A stretch of 7,383 nt of DNA, taken from the NCBI GenBank assembly GCA_026713505.1, contig JAPOOH010000099.1, positions 1 to 7,383 of the forward strand, written 5' to 3'. Made by a program: the position numbers and the translations under genes. Source of the DNA: Chloroflexota bacterium (GTDB lineage: Bacteria; Chloroflexota; Dehalococcoidia; Lucifugimonadales; Australimonadaceae). Shown in pieces: positions 1 to 6,593 of this stretch; within the stretch, counting starts at the first letter, position 1; each line of letters starts with the position of its first letter. The notes under the pieces were generated by a model that was not told the DNA's origin, did not search any database, and worked only from the letters and a program-made list of their open reading frames with translations.

Positions 1-1111
1 ACACTTCCCCAATCTCATCGTTCCAGTTTTCGTTCTCCTGGTAGCCGTCGTGCTGGCCGGCTGCTCGCAGCCGGCCCCGACGCCGACATCCACGCCGACG
101 CCCGCACCGACAGCCACGCCAACCGCAGCGCCGACGCAAACGCCAACGGCGGTCCCCGAACCCACGCCGACGCCCGAGCCCGCTCTCCGGGTGCCGGACA
201 AGGTCCCCGGCATCGTGGACCCGACCAACCTCGGCTGGCCGCGCGAGGTCGAGGGGCTGAACGGCGTCGTGAGCATCCCGGCCAAACCGGAACGCGTCAT
301 CGCGGCCTCGGTGGGACATGACGAGGTGATCCTTGCCTTGGTGCCCGGCGACCGGCTCGTCGCGGTAGGCGGCCCCACGAAGGACGAGACCTTCTCCAAC
401 GTGGCATCGCTGGTGCAGGACAAGCCTGAAGTCACGCGTGATCCGGAGACGATCATCGCCCGGTCGCCGGACGTTATCGTCACCAGCCCGTTCTTCCCTA
501 CGGAAGGCGTCGAGGCGCTGTCGAGGCTCGGCATACCCGTGGTGCAGACGGCCCTGCAGCACGACCCCGAGGCGCGGATAGAGAACATCCTGCTCATCGG
601 CTACATCCTCGGCGAGGAGGAGCGGGCGCTGGAGTTCGCCGACGAGGTGCGCGAACGGTACGATGCGGTCGTAGCGGCGACCGCAGGCGCCGGGCCTCGT
701 CCTCGCGTCCTTGCGCTCACGCAGTACTCGGACCAGGTCTGGGTGGCAGGAGGCAACTCGACGGAGGGTGGAGTCATCACTGCGGCCGGCGGCATCAACG
801 CGGCGGAAGAGGCGGGCGTCGACGGAAACCAGACCACGAGCCTGGAGGGGGTCATCGCGATGGACCCGGAGGTCATCATCATCCCGCAGCCTGCCGCGTT
901 CGGCGCGGAAGACTTCCGGCAGAGCCTGCTCGCGAACGAGACGCTTGCGGAGGTGCCCGCGATCAGCAGCGGCGCTGTCCACGTGGTGGAGAGCAAGCAC
1001 TTCACCACACTCTCCTACTGGAACATCCTGGGGGCCGAGGATCTCGTCCGCCTGCTGTGGGGCGACGACTTCGCGCAACTCTCTGCCACCCCCTTCAGCC
1101 TGCCGGAGTAG
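1..1111 (+). CDS. btuF: Corrinoid ABC transporter substrate-binding lipoprotein, BtuF-like (5' partial)
   Basis: This is a periplasmic-binding-protein-like lipoprotein (class III, helical-backbone type, PF01497-like) that should capture a corrinoid outside the membrane and hand it to an ABC permease. The frame is open to the left edge: codons from position 2 encode a hydrophobic run (VPVFVLLVAVVLAGC) ending in a lipobox whose Cys is at 62-64. The GTG at 50 therefore lies inside the signal peptide, and the true start is upstream of the window. After the Cys comes a Pro/Thr linker of about 40 residues, then the binding domain beginning near PERVIAASVGHDEVILAL. The N-lobe contains DPETIIARSPDVIVTS and the C-lobe contains DPEVIIIPQP, both typical of this fold. 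The ATPase gene follows after 6 nt. Heme or siderophore binding cannot be excluded from the protein alone; the downstream cob genes make corrinoid the best reading. Confidence 0.85.
   Translation, partial: HFPNLIVPVFVLLVAVVLAGCSQPAPTPTSTPTPAPTATPTAAPTQTPTAVPEPTPTPEPALRVPDKVPGIVDPTNLGWPREVEGLNGVVSIPAKPERVIAASVGHDEVILALVPGDRLVAVGGPTKDETFSNVASLVQDKPEVTRDPETIIARSPDVIVTSPFFPTEGVEALSRLGIPVVQTALQHDPEARIENILLIGYILGEEERALEFADEVRERYDAVVAATAGAGPRPRVLALTQYSDQVWVAGGNSTEGGVITAAGGINAAEEAGVDGNQTTSLEGVIAMDPEVIIIPQPAAFGAEDFRQSLLANETLAEVPAISSGAVHVVESKHFTTLSYWNILGAEDLVRLLWGDDFAQLSATPFSLPE
71..181 (+). repeat. Pro/Thr-rich low-complexity linker coding repeat
   Basis: Imperfect tandem units around acgccgacg encode alternating Pro, Thr and Ala residues directly after the lipidated Cys of the binding protein. 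It acts as a flexible tether holding the binding domain off the membrane surface. Such tethers are common in surface lipoproteins of single-membrane bacteria, including Chloroflexota. Confidence 0.8.
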
Positions 1112-1117
1112 ACGCTG

Positions 1118-2005
1118 ATGCGCGAAGAAGGACCGCCCGCGGTCGTTACGGAAGACCTCTCCTACAGTATCGAGGAGAAGATGCTGCTGGACGGCGTGAG
1201 CCTGCGGGTTGAGCAGGGGCGGTTCGTCGGTATCATCGGCCCCAATGGAGCAGGGAAGTCCACGTTGCTGAGATCCCTCTCCGGCATACTGCGGCACGAG
1301 CACGGAGGGGTCTCCCTGGAGGGCGCTGACCTGCGTTCCATGTCTTCACGGGATGTCGCGGCCCGGCTGGCGCTCGTCCCCCAGATCGCGCCGTACACGC
1401 AGGGGTTCACGTCCTTCGAGCTCGTGCTCATGGGCAGGTACCCGCACCTGGGGCGCTTCCAGATAGAGGGAGGCGGGGACAACCGCATCGCCCTCGGTGT
1501 GATGCGCCAGACCGACACCGGACAGTTCGCCGACAGGACGCTCGATACCCTCTCCGGGGGGGAGCGCCAGCGGGTATTCGTGTCGCGCGCCCTGGCGCAG
1601 CAACCCCGCGTCCTGCTGTTGGACGAGCCGACGTCCAACCTGGACGTCTACCACCAGCTCAAGGTGCTGGACCTCGTGCGGCAGCTCGTGGACGACGGCC
1701 TGACTGCCATCGCTGCCATCCACGACCTGCACATGGCGGCGCGCTACTGCGACCGGCTGGTGCTGCTGACCGAGGGGCGCGTGCTTGCGGAGGGAACGCC
1801 CGAGGAGGTGCTGACTCCGGAAGCTGTCGAGTCCGCATTTGGCGTGCGGTGCACCGTCTACCGGGAACCGGCCACGGGAACGCTCGCGATCGGCCTGATC
1901 GGGACGGCGGACGCACACGGACCGCGGGAACAGGGCAACGGCGAGGTGGGCCGGTCCGCAGGGGCGCGACCGGCCGGGGCTGTCCCGCCGGCGGCGCAGC
2001 GATAG
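1118..2005 (+). CDS. btuD: ABC transporter ATP-binding protein, corrinoid/Fe-siderophore type (BtuD-like)
   Basis: The cytoplasmic ATPase subunit of an importer of the FecCD/BtuCD class; 295 aa. All nucleotide-binding motifs are visible: Walker A GPNGAGKST at 41-49, Q-loop Gln89 in VPQ, signature LSGGERQR at 145-152, Walker B VLLLDE at 165-170, D-loop NLD at 174-176 and switch His202 in IHDL. The stretch ELVLMGRYPHLGRF (about 101-114) is typical of the FepC/BtuD group. The ATG has GGAG at 1105-1108, nine nt upstream. The family core ends near residue 260; the last 35 or so residues (rich in Gly, Ala, Pro and Arg) are an unusual low-complexity tail. The gene sits 6 nt after the binding-protein gene and 10 nt before cobO, with no permease gene between, so its membrane partner must be encoded elsewhere. 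Confidence 0.92.
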   Translation: MREEGPPAVVTEDLSYSIEEKMLLDGVSLRVEQGRFVGIIGPNGAGKSTLLRSLSGILRHEHGGVSLEGADLRSMSSRDVAARLALVPQIAPYTQGFTSFELVLMGRYPHLGRFQIEGGGDNRIALGVMRQTDTGQFADRTLDTLSGGERQRVFVSRALAQQPRVLLLDEPTSNLDVYHQLKVLDLVRQLVDDGLTAIAAIHDLHMAARYCDRLVLLTEGRVLAEGTPEEVLTPEAVESAFGVRCTVYREPATGTLAIGLIGTADAHGPREQGNGEVGRSAGARPAGAVPPAAQR

Positions 2006-2015
2006 GGAGGAGGAC

Positions 2016-2588
2016 GTGAACGAGCAGGGACCGGAGAGATCTGCCCACCCGGCCAGGCGCCGACGCGAACGGCACGGCCTCGTCATCGTCAACACGGGCG
2101 AGGGCAAAGGAAAGACAACGGCCGCGCTCGGCGTGCTCTTCCGCGCCTGGGGGCGGGACTTCCGCGTGCGGATGTTCCAGTTCATCAAGCACACGGGAGC
2201 GCGTTTCGGCGAGCAGCGGGCTGCCGAGCGGCTCGGCATACGCATCGAGGCCCTGGGCGACGGCTTCACGTGGTTATCGAAGGACATGGAGCGGACGACG
2301 GCCCTTGCAGTGGAGCAGTGGGGACGCTGCAGGGAAGCCATACTGCAGGGCGGCGAGGACATCATCATCCTGGACGAGTTCACCTACGCCATGCACTACG
2401 GCTGGGTGTCCGTCGACGAAGTCATCGAGACGCTGAAGCAACGGCCGGGCACGCTGCACGTCATCATCACCGGCCGGTACGCCCCGCAGGAGCTGATCGA
2501 CTTCTCCGACCTCGTCACCGAGATGCGGATGGTCAAGCACCCGTACGAGACGCAGGGCATCAAGGCCCAGCAGGGCATCGAGTTCTAG
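2016..2588 (+). CDS. cobO: Corrinoid adenosyltransferase, CobO/BtuR/CobA type
   Basis: Transfers the 5'-deoxyadenosyl group of ATP to the cobalt of a reduced corrinoid, the step that makes adenosylated cobinamide or cobalamin; a soluble cytoplasmic enzyme. The 190-aa length matches the CobA/CobO family. The unusual P-loop of this family, NTGEGKGKTTAALG, lies at residues 26-39. Conserved GDGFTW is at 81-86, and the Walker B-like stretch IIILDEFTYAMHYGW is at 116-130. The start is GTG at 2016, preceded by a strong purine run GGGAGGAGG at 2005-2013 that begins on the last base of the btuD stop codon. The basic N-terminus (residues 13-19, rich in Arg) is ordinary for this group. Placement between the importer ATPase and cobT fits adenosylation of incoming corrinoids before loop assembly. 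Confidence 0.95.
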   Translation: MNEQGPERSAHPARRRRERHGLVIVNTGEGKGKTTAALGVLFRAWGRDFRVRMFQFIKHTGARFGEQRAAERLGIRIEALGDGFTWLSKDMERTTALAVEQWGRCREAILQGGEDIIILDEFTYAMHYGWVSVDEVIETLKQRPGTLHVIITGRYAPQELIDFSDLVTEMRMVKHPYETQGIKAQQGIEF

Positions 2589-2590
2589 CC

Positions 2591-3658
2591 ATGGAACTCG
2601 ACGATGTGCTGGCGCGCATCGGTCCGATTGACCCGCGCGCACAGCGGTCTGCTGAACTGCGGCAGCAACAACTCACCAAGCCTCCCGGCAGCCTGGGCCG
2701 GCTGGAGGAACTCTCCGTCCAACTGGCGGGCATATTCAGAACCGAACGACCCACGCCTCGGGGCAAGGCGGTCATCGTCGCCGCTGCCGACCACGGCGTG
2801 GTCGCGCAGGGCGTCACCGGCTATCCCCGGGAGGTCACCGCGCAGATGGTGCGCAACTTCCTTGAAGGCGGCGCTGCCGTCAACGTTATGGCACGGAAGG
2901 CGGGAGTCGACCTGGTGGTGGTCGACGCAGGGCTGGCCGCGCTGCTGCCGGAGCACCCCGGCCTCCGGGTCGCCAGGGCAGGGCGAGGTACCGCCGACAT
3001 GACAAGGGGCCCGGCCATGTCGCGGGTGCAGGCCGAGCAGTGCCTCAACGCCGGGATCAGTCTCGCGCTGGAAGTGGCGGAGGACGGCGCGGACATCATC
3101 GGCGCTGGCGAGATGGGCATCGGCAACACCACTGCATCGAGCGCCATCACCGCAGCCCTGACCGGCAGGCCGCTCAACGAAACGACAGGCAGAGGGACAG
3201 GACGGAACGAAGCGGAGATGGCGCACAAGGTCGCCGTGGTGGAGCGTGCGTTGGAAGTGAACCAGTCCAACCCCGATGACGGCCTGGACGTGCTCGCGAA
3301 GGTCGGTGGGTTCGAGATCGGCGTGCTGGCAGGAGTCGTGTTGGGAGGCGCGCTCGCCCGTCGCGTGGTCGTGCTCGACGGCTTCGTGTCGACCGCCGCC
3401 GGGCTCATCGCGCATCGGTTGTGCCCCCACGTGGGCGGTTACCTTGTCGCCTCCCACCTGTCGGCGGAGCAAGGCCATCGCGTAGCGCTGGCCCACCTGG
3501 GGCTGCGTCCGCTCCTCGACCTGGGCATGAGACTCGGCGAGGGCACGGGCGCCGTGCTGGCGATGGGGCTGATCGAGACCGCCGCTGCCTGCCTCACGGA
3601 GATGGCGACCTTCGCCGAGGCCGGTGTGTCCGTGGGCGCGGATGGGGAGGCGGATTGA
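2591..3658 (+). CDS. cobT: Nicotinate-nucleotide--dimethylbenzimidazole phosphoribosyltransferase
   Basis: Makes alpha-ribazole 5'-phosphate from nicotinate mononucleotide and 5,6-dimethylbenzimidazole, activating the lower ligand of B12. The frame is open far upstream, but the ATG at 2591, 2 nt after the cobO stop, gives 355 aa, the usual family length. From this start the conserved residues fall in the same register as Salmonella CobT: Glu174 in GEMGIGNTT (173-181) and the catalytic Glu317 in GEGTGA (316-321). Other hallmarks are LTKPPGSLGRLE (28-39), AADHGVVAQGVTGYP (65-79) and GGAAVNVMAR (93-102). No strong Shine-Dalgarno sequence is seen before the ATG, so initiation probably depends on ribosomes finishing cobO. 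The stop codon overlaps the TTG start of cobS. Confidence 0.96.
   Translation: MELDDVLARIGPIDPRAQRSAELRQQQLTKPPGSLGRLEELSVQLAGIFRTERPTPRGKAVIVAAADHGVVAQGVTGYPREVTAQMVRNFLEGGAAVNVMARKAGVDLVVVDAGLAALLPEHPGLRVARAGRGTADMTRGPAMSRVQAEQCLNAGISLALEVAEDGADIIGAGEMGIGNTTASSAITAALTGRPLNETTGRGTGRNEAEMAHKVAVVERALEVNQSNPDDGLDVLAKVGGFEIGVLAGVVLGGALARRVVVLDGFVSTAAGLIAHRLCPHVGGYLVASHLSAEQGHRVALAHLGLRPLLDLGMRLGEGTGAVLAMGLIETAAACLTEMATFAEAGVSVGADGEAD
3646..3657 (+). promoter_or_regulatory. Ribosome binding site and TTG start for cobS
   Basis: GGAGG at 3646-3650 lies four nt before TTG at 3655-3657, which overlaps the cobT stop codon (TTGA). No ATG or GTG occurs in the cobS frame close to the conserved N-terminus NSLRLAFGFLTVLP. 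This site therefore sets the start and suggests termination-reinitiation coupling with cobT. Confidence 0.65.
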
Positions 3659-4416
3659 ACAGTTTGCGGCTGGCTTTCGGGTTCCTCACAGTGCTGCCGC
3701 TCGCTCCTGTTGGCGCCGCGCGCATGGGACCCGCACGCGCGTACTTTCCGCTCGTGGGGCTGGCGCTGGGCGGCATCCTGGCCGGGCTCGATCTCGTGGC
3801 CCGGCAGGCGCTGCCACCCCTGGTGGTGAACGCATTGCTGGTCGTCGCGCTCCTCGTGCTGACGCGAGCCATACACACCGAGGGATTTCTGGACTCCTGC
3901 GACGGGCTGTTTGGCGGCCATGACCGCGCAAGGCGGCTGGAGATCCTGCGGGATAGCCACGTGGGCGCCTTCGCGGTGCTCGGCGGCGCGGGCCTGCTGC
4001 TGCTGAAATGGAGCCTCATCACGGGCGCGCCGGACGAGGAGCGCGCAGCGGTCCTGGTGCTGTTCCCCTGTATCTCGCGTTTCGGGATGCTGGCAACGAT
4101 GGAAGCGTTCCCGTACGCCAGGGAACAGGGACTCGGCACGGCATTCGAAAACGGACGCAGCAGGTGGCAGGTCGTGGTCGCGTTCGCCACGGCCCTGGCC
4201 GCAAGCGGCCTGCTGCTCGGGTCAGCCGGGTTCGTGCTGCTTGGCGTGGCCGTCGTCGCGGCGCTGGCGATGGGCCGGTGGGTCACGGGGCTGTTGGGAG
4301 GCATGACCGGCGACACGTACGGGGCGGTGAACGAGGCCGGAGAAGTGGTCGTGCTGCTGACGGGCATCGTCCTCTTCCACTTCGCCGCGGGGTTGTTCGG
4401 AGCGCCCCTATGGTGA
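3655..4416 (+). CDS. cobS: Adenosylcobinamide-GDP ribazoletransferase (cobalamin synthase)
   Basis: An integral membrane enzyme that joins adenosylcobinamide-GDP to alpha-ribazole (or its 5'-phosphate), the last assembly step of the B12 nucleotide loop. From the TTG start it is 253 aa, the normal family length. The N-terminus LAFGFLTVLPL and FPLVGLALGGILAGLD (31-46) match the family. The metal and substrate motif reads HTEGFLDSCDGLFGG (74-88) followed by RRLEILRDSHVGAFAV (93-108). The usual first acidic residue of the H-x-D-G motif is Glu76 here, a conservative change; Asp80, Asp83 and Asp100 are kept. The C-terminal GDTYGAVNEAGE motif is intact and sits before the last hydrophobic segment. 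Several hydrophobic helices lie at about 31-50, 55-72, 103-120, 160-200 and 235-250. It overlaps cobT by 4 nt and cobC by 7 nt. Confidence 0.94.
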   Translation: MNSLRLAFGFLTVLPLAPVGAARMGPARAYFPLVGLALGGILAGLDLVARQALPPLVVNALLVVALLVLTRAIHTEGFLDSCDGLFGGHDRARRLEILRDSHVGAFAVLGGAGLLLLKWSLITGAPDEERAAVLVLFPCISRFGMLATMEAFPYAREQGLGTAFENGRSRWQVVVAFATALAASGLLLGSAGFVLLGVAVVAALAMGRWVTGLLGGMTGDTYGAVNEAGEVVVLLTGIVLFHFAAGLFGAPLW

Positions 4417-5063
4417 CAGAAGGTTGGGAGACGGGCCGCTGGTACCTGGTGCGCCACGGGGAGACGGTGTGGAACAGGGACGGACGCATCCACGGTCACG
4501 TGGACGCGGAGCTCAACGAGCACGGCAGGCAGCAGATGCGTCGGATGGCAAGGAGGCTTGCGGATTGCAGGTTCTCGGCGGCCTACGCCAGCGACCTGGG
4601 GCGCGCTGTCGAAAGCGCGCGCATCATCGTCGAAGGGTACGGCGTCTCCGTCGAGACCGACCCGGACCTGCGGGAGTTCTCCTACGGTGCGTGGGAGGGG
4701 CTGACGCCCGAGGAGGCCGAGGCGCAGGACCCCGAAGCCTATGCCGAGCGGATGGCGCTGGAACCCGATGCCTTCGCTGCCCCAAATGGGGAGAACACGG
4801 CGCAACTGCTGCACCGGGTGCGGCGGTTCTGCGAGCGCATCGTGGCGCACCATGAACCCTCCGAGGACGTGCTGGTCGTAGCGCACGCGGGCTCGATACG
4901 CGCCCTCCTCGTCTGCCTGCTCGGTCTCCCGGATGACCGGTTCTGGCGGTTCACGGTCGACTGCGGCAGCCTCTCTGTCGTCCGCAGCCACCCCGACGGG
5001 CGCGTCCTCGAGCGGTGGAACGAGGTCCCCTGCGCCTCAGGCGGCGAAGGTTCGGAGGCATGA
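4410..5063 (+). CDS. cobC: Histidine phosphatase family protein, probable alpha-ribazole phosphatase
   Basis: A branch-1 histidine phosphatase of 217 aa. The phosphohistidine motif is LVRHGET at 13-19 with nucleophile His16. The supporting residues are Arg65 in SDLGRA, Glu89 in REFSYGAWEG and the second catalytic His159 in VVAHAGSIRALL. In the operon its likely job is to remove the 5'-phosphate from alpha-ribazole phosphate or from adenosylcobalamin 5'-phosphate. The family also includes phosphoglycerate mutase-like and broad-specificity phosphatases, so the substrate call rests on the position between cobS and cobU. The start is ATG at 4410 with GGAG at 4399-4402; GTG at 4413 is a weaker alternative. 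The usual GES after the insertion segment reads GEN (127-129). It overlaps cobS by 7 nt and shares ATGA with cobU. Confidence 0.86.
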   Translation: MVTEGWETGRWYLVRHGETVWNRDGRIHGHVDAELNEHGRQQMRRMARRLADCRFSAAYASDLGRAVESARIIVEGYGVSVETDPDLREFSYGAWEGLTPEEAEAQDPEAYAERMALEPDAFAAPNGENTAQLLHRVRRFCERIVAHHEPSEDVLVVAHAGSIRALLVCLLGLPDDRFWRFTVDCGSLSVVRSHPDGRVLERWNEVPCASGGEGSEA

Positions 5064-5596
5064 GCAAGCGGCTGACATTCATCCTGGGCGGCGTCCGTGC
5101 AGGGAAGAGCAGCTACGCCCAGCGGCTGGCAGAGGACGGCAGGCGCGTGCTCTTCGTGGCGACCGCCGAGGCGGGCGATGCCGAGATGGAAGCGCGCATC
5201 CGGACGCACCAGGAGAACCGCCCCGCGGAATGGGACACGCTCGAAGAGCCGCTCGACCTCGTCGAGGCGCTGATGCCGGTGCTCGACCGTTACGACACGG
5301 TTCTCCTCGACTGCCTGACGCTGTGGGTGAGCAACCTGCTCCTGAGCAACCAGGGACGCGACATCCCTGCTGAGGCCCGACGGCTGCTGGAGGTATGCCG
5401 GCGGAGTGAAGCGGCCTGGGTCGTCGTCAGCAACGAGGTGGGGCTCGGAGTCGTGCCCGCGAACGAACTGGGGCGGGCCTTCGCCGATGAGCTGGGCCGC
5501 GTGAACCAACTCGTCGCGGCGGAGGCGGACGTTGTTTTCTTCATGGCAGCAGGGTTGCCTCTGACCGTGAAGGAGCCTGCCGATCGGCAGTGCTGA
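5060..5596 (+). CDS. cobU: Adenosylcobinamide kinase / adenosylcobinamide-phosphate guanylyltransferase
   Basis: A bifunctional cytoplasmic enzyme that phosphorylates adenosylcobinamide and then transfers GMP to give adenosylcobinamide-GDP, the substrate of CobS. It is 178 aa, the standard size. The P-loop is GGVRAGKSS (10-18). The guanylylated histidine is His50 in RIRTHQENR (46-54), equivalent to Salmonella His46. Then follow EWDTLEEPLD (57-66) and LLDCLTLWVSN (82-92), and VVSNEVGLGVVP with the NQLVA and ADVVFF segments, all typical. The ATG overlaps the cobC stop as ATGA. GGAGG at 5054-5058 is only one nt from the ATG, so the weaker GAAGG at 5046-5050 or coupling may serve. It is the last gene of the operon; its stop is 12 nt from the stop of the convergent minus-strand gene. 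The kinase activity implies salvage of cobinamide or related incomplete corrinoids. Confidence 0.95.
   Translation: MSKRLTFILGGVRAGKSSYAQRLAEDGRRVLFVATAEAGDAEMEARIRTHQENRPAEWDTLEEPLDLVEALMPVLDRYDTVLLDCLTLWVSNLLLSNQGRDIPAEARRLLEVCRRSEAAWVVVSNEVGLGVVPANELGRAFADELGRVNQLVAAEADVVFFMAAGLPLTVKEPADRQC
5574..5594. other. Hairpin at the end of cobU (possible 3'-end structure)
   Basis: A perfect 14-nt palindrome CTGCCGATCGGCAG lies at 5577-5590. Flanking AGC (5574-5576) and GCT (5592-5594) extend it across a one-base bulge to about 8 bp around a GATC loop. It overlaps the last codons and stop of cobU. No T-run follows on either strand, so it is not a classical intrinsic terminator; it could stabilise the mRNA end or slow polymerase at the convergent junction. 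Confidence 0.4.
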
Positions 5597-5608
5597 ACGG
5601 GGCCAGCC

Positions 5609-5633
5609 CTACAGGTAGCCCTGCTCCCTGTAG
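5609..5633. other. Hairpin at the end of the TAXI-like gene
   Basis: CTACAGG at 5609-5615 and CCTGTAG at 5627-5633 form a perfect 7-bp inverted repeat with an 11-nt loop, covering the last codons and stop of the minus-strand gene. No T-run follows on the minus strand. It mirrors the hairpin at the cobU end across the 12-nt convergent junction. Confidence 0.35.
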
Positions 5634-6565
5634 TAGCGCCGTGCTCCTTCGTGCAGCGGCGCGCCCGTGATGCCTTCGTCCCACTGGCGGTTTATGGGCC
5701 CCGTGAGCGACGACCAGTACGTCGGCCTGATCATCGGCAGGCCTCCGGCCTCGCCGTTGTCGTAGTCGATCTGGATCGAGGTCAGTTCGATGTCCCGTTT
5801 CTTGTCGTCGATGGCCTTCGCAAGCAGGTAGGCCAGCTCGTCGTCGAGGTCGGCGCGGCACGTGACCACGATGTGCGAGTCGTCCAGCGCGGTGAGCGTC
5901 CGGTCGATGCCGGGCACGAACCCCGCGGGCGTCACCTGGCGTCGCAGGCCCTTCGCTTCCAGCCGTTGCATGACCTCCTCGCTGATGTCGAGGAATCGGT
6001 AGCCGCGCGAGCCGACCCAGGGCCAGGCTGAGAAGTCGTACGCGCTGCCGTCGCCCCAGAACGCGTCGAGCTGCCCCGCGTCGTAGCGGGCCTTGGCGTC
6101 CCGCGCCGTGTGCTCCATCCGTCCGACCGAGCCGCCCCACTGCTCGATATCGGCGTAGCTGAAGCCGTACTCCTGGAGTACGACCTCGGCGCCGCTGCCG
6201 GCCATGTGCAGCACCGGCTTCTCCGCCACGAGCTGCTCGAACGACTCGATGCCCGTCCACGGGGCCATCGCGAAGAGGAAGCGGTCCTCCTGCGGGAGCC
6301 ACGCGATGGTCCGCAGCCAGTCGTCCGGCTTCTCCCCGGCGAAGATTCCCGTGCCGGAGTACCGGTGCTCGTTGACGACCCACTTGGAGAAGACCACGTC
6401 GATCCTGCCGTTGGCGAGCGCACCCATGCCGCCGGGCCCGAGGACGTGCACCGTGGCATCGACCCGCTTCAGCTCGCTGAGCCCGCGGCCGATGGCCTGC
6501 GTGAACCTGAACTGCGTCGACCACGACGCTCCGAACCGGATGGCGGGTGCGGACTGCTGGCTCAT
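5609..6565 (-). CDS. TAXI-family TRAP solute-binding-like protein without signal peptide
   Basis: A 318-aa protein resembling the TAXI family of TRAP transporter solute receptors (NMT1-like periplasmic-binding fold). Supporting features are the opening strand IRFGASWSTQFRFTQAIGRGL (9-29), the GPGGMGALANGRIDVVFSK block, the AGSGAEVVLQEYGFSYADIEQWGGS block in the middle, the DAFWGDGSAYDF segment, and the C-terminal PLHEGARRYYREQGYL, close to the TAXI ending. Canonical members are exported. This one begins MSQQSAPAIRFG, with the first beta strand by residue 9 and no hydrophobic leader, so it should stay in the cytoplasm. The start is firmly set by AAGGAGG five nt upstream. No TRAP membrane subunit is in the window, and the neighbours (cobU, a phosphoesterase) do not suggest a ligand. 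Family is fairly sure; function and ligand are unknown. Confidence 0.78.
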   Translation of the reverse strand: MSQQSAPAIRFGASWSTQFRFTQAIGRGLSELKRVDATVHVLGPGGMGALANGRIDVVFSKWVVNEHRYSGTGIFAGEKPDDWLRTIAWLPQEDRFLFAMAPWTGIESFEQLVAEKPVLHMAGSGAEVVLQEYGFSYADIEQWGGSVGRMEHTARDAKARYDAGQLDAFWGDGSAYDFSAWPWVGSRGYRFLDISEEVMQRLEAKGLRRQVTPAGFVPGIDRTLTALDDSHIVVTCRADLDDELAYLLAKAIDDKKRDIELTSIQIDYDNGEAGGLPMIRPTYWSSLTGPINRQWDEGITGAPLHEGARRYYREQGYL

Positions 6566-6570
6566 CGTGT

Positions 6571-6577
6571 CCTCCTT
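6571..6577 (-). promoter_or_regulatory. Strong Shine-Dalgarno for the TAXI-like gene
   Basis: Reading the minus strand, AAGGAGG is followed by a 5-nt spacer and then ATGAGC. This near-ideal site fixes the start at 6565 and excludes a longer reading with an N-terminal export signal. Confidence 0.85.
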
Positions 6578-6593
6578 GGGGAGCGGGCGGTCG

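Noticed and set aside
594..1118. Alternative frames on both strands inside the binding-protein gene
   Set aside because: They are composition-driven shadows in GC-rich DNA with Arg- or Ser/Pro-rich products and no family resemblance.
2270..2590. Upstream extension of the cobT frame into cobO
   Set aside because: The conserved CobT N-terminus and the Glu174/Glu317 register fit the ATG at 2591; the upstream part is an out-of-frame shadow of cobO.
3421..3654. Upstream extension of the cobS frame within cobT
   Set aside because: The peptide is Arg/Pro-rich with no hydrophobic or family features; the cobS homology begins right after the TTG at 3655.
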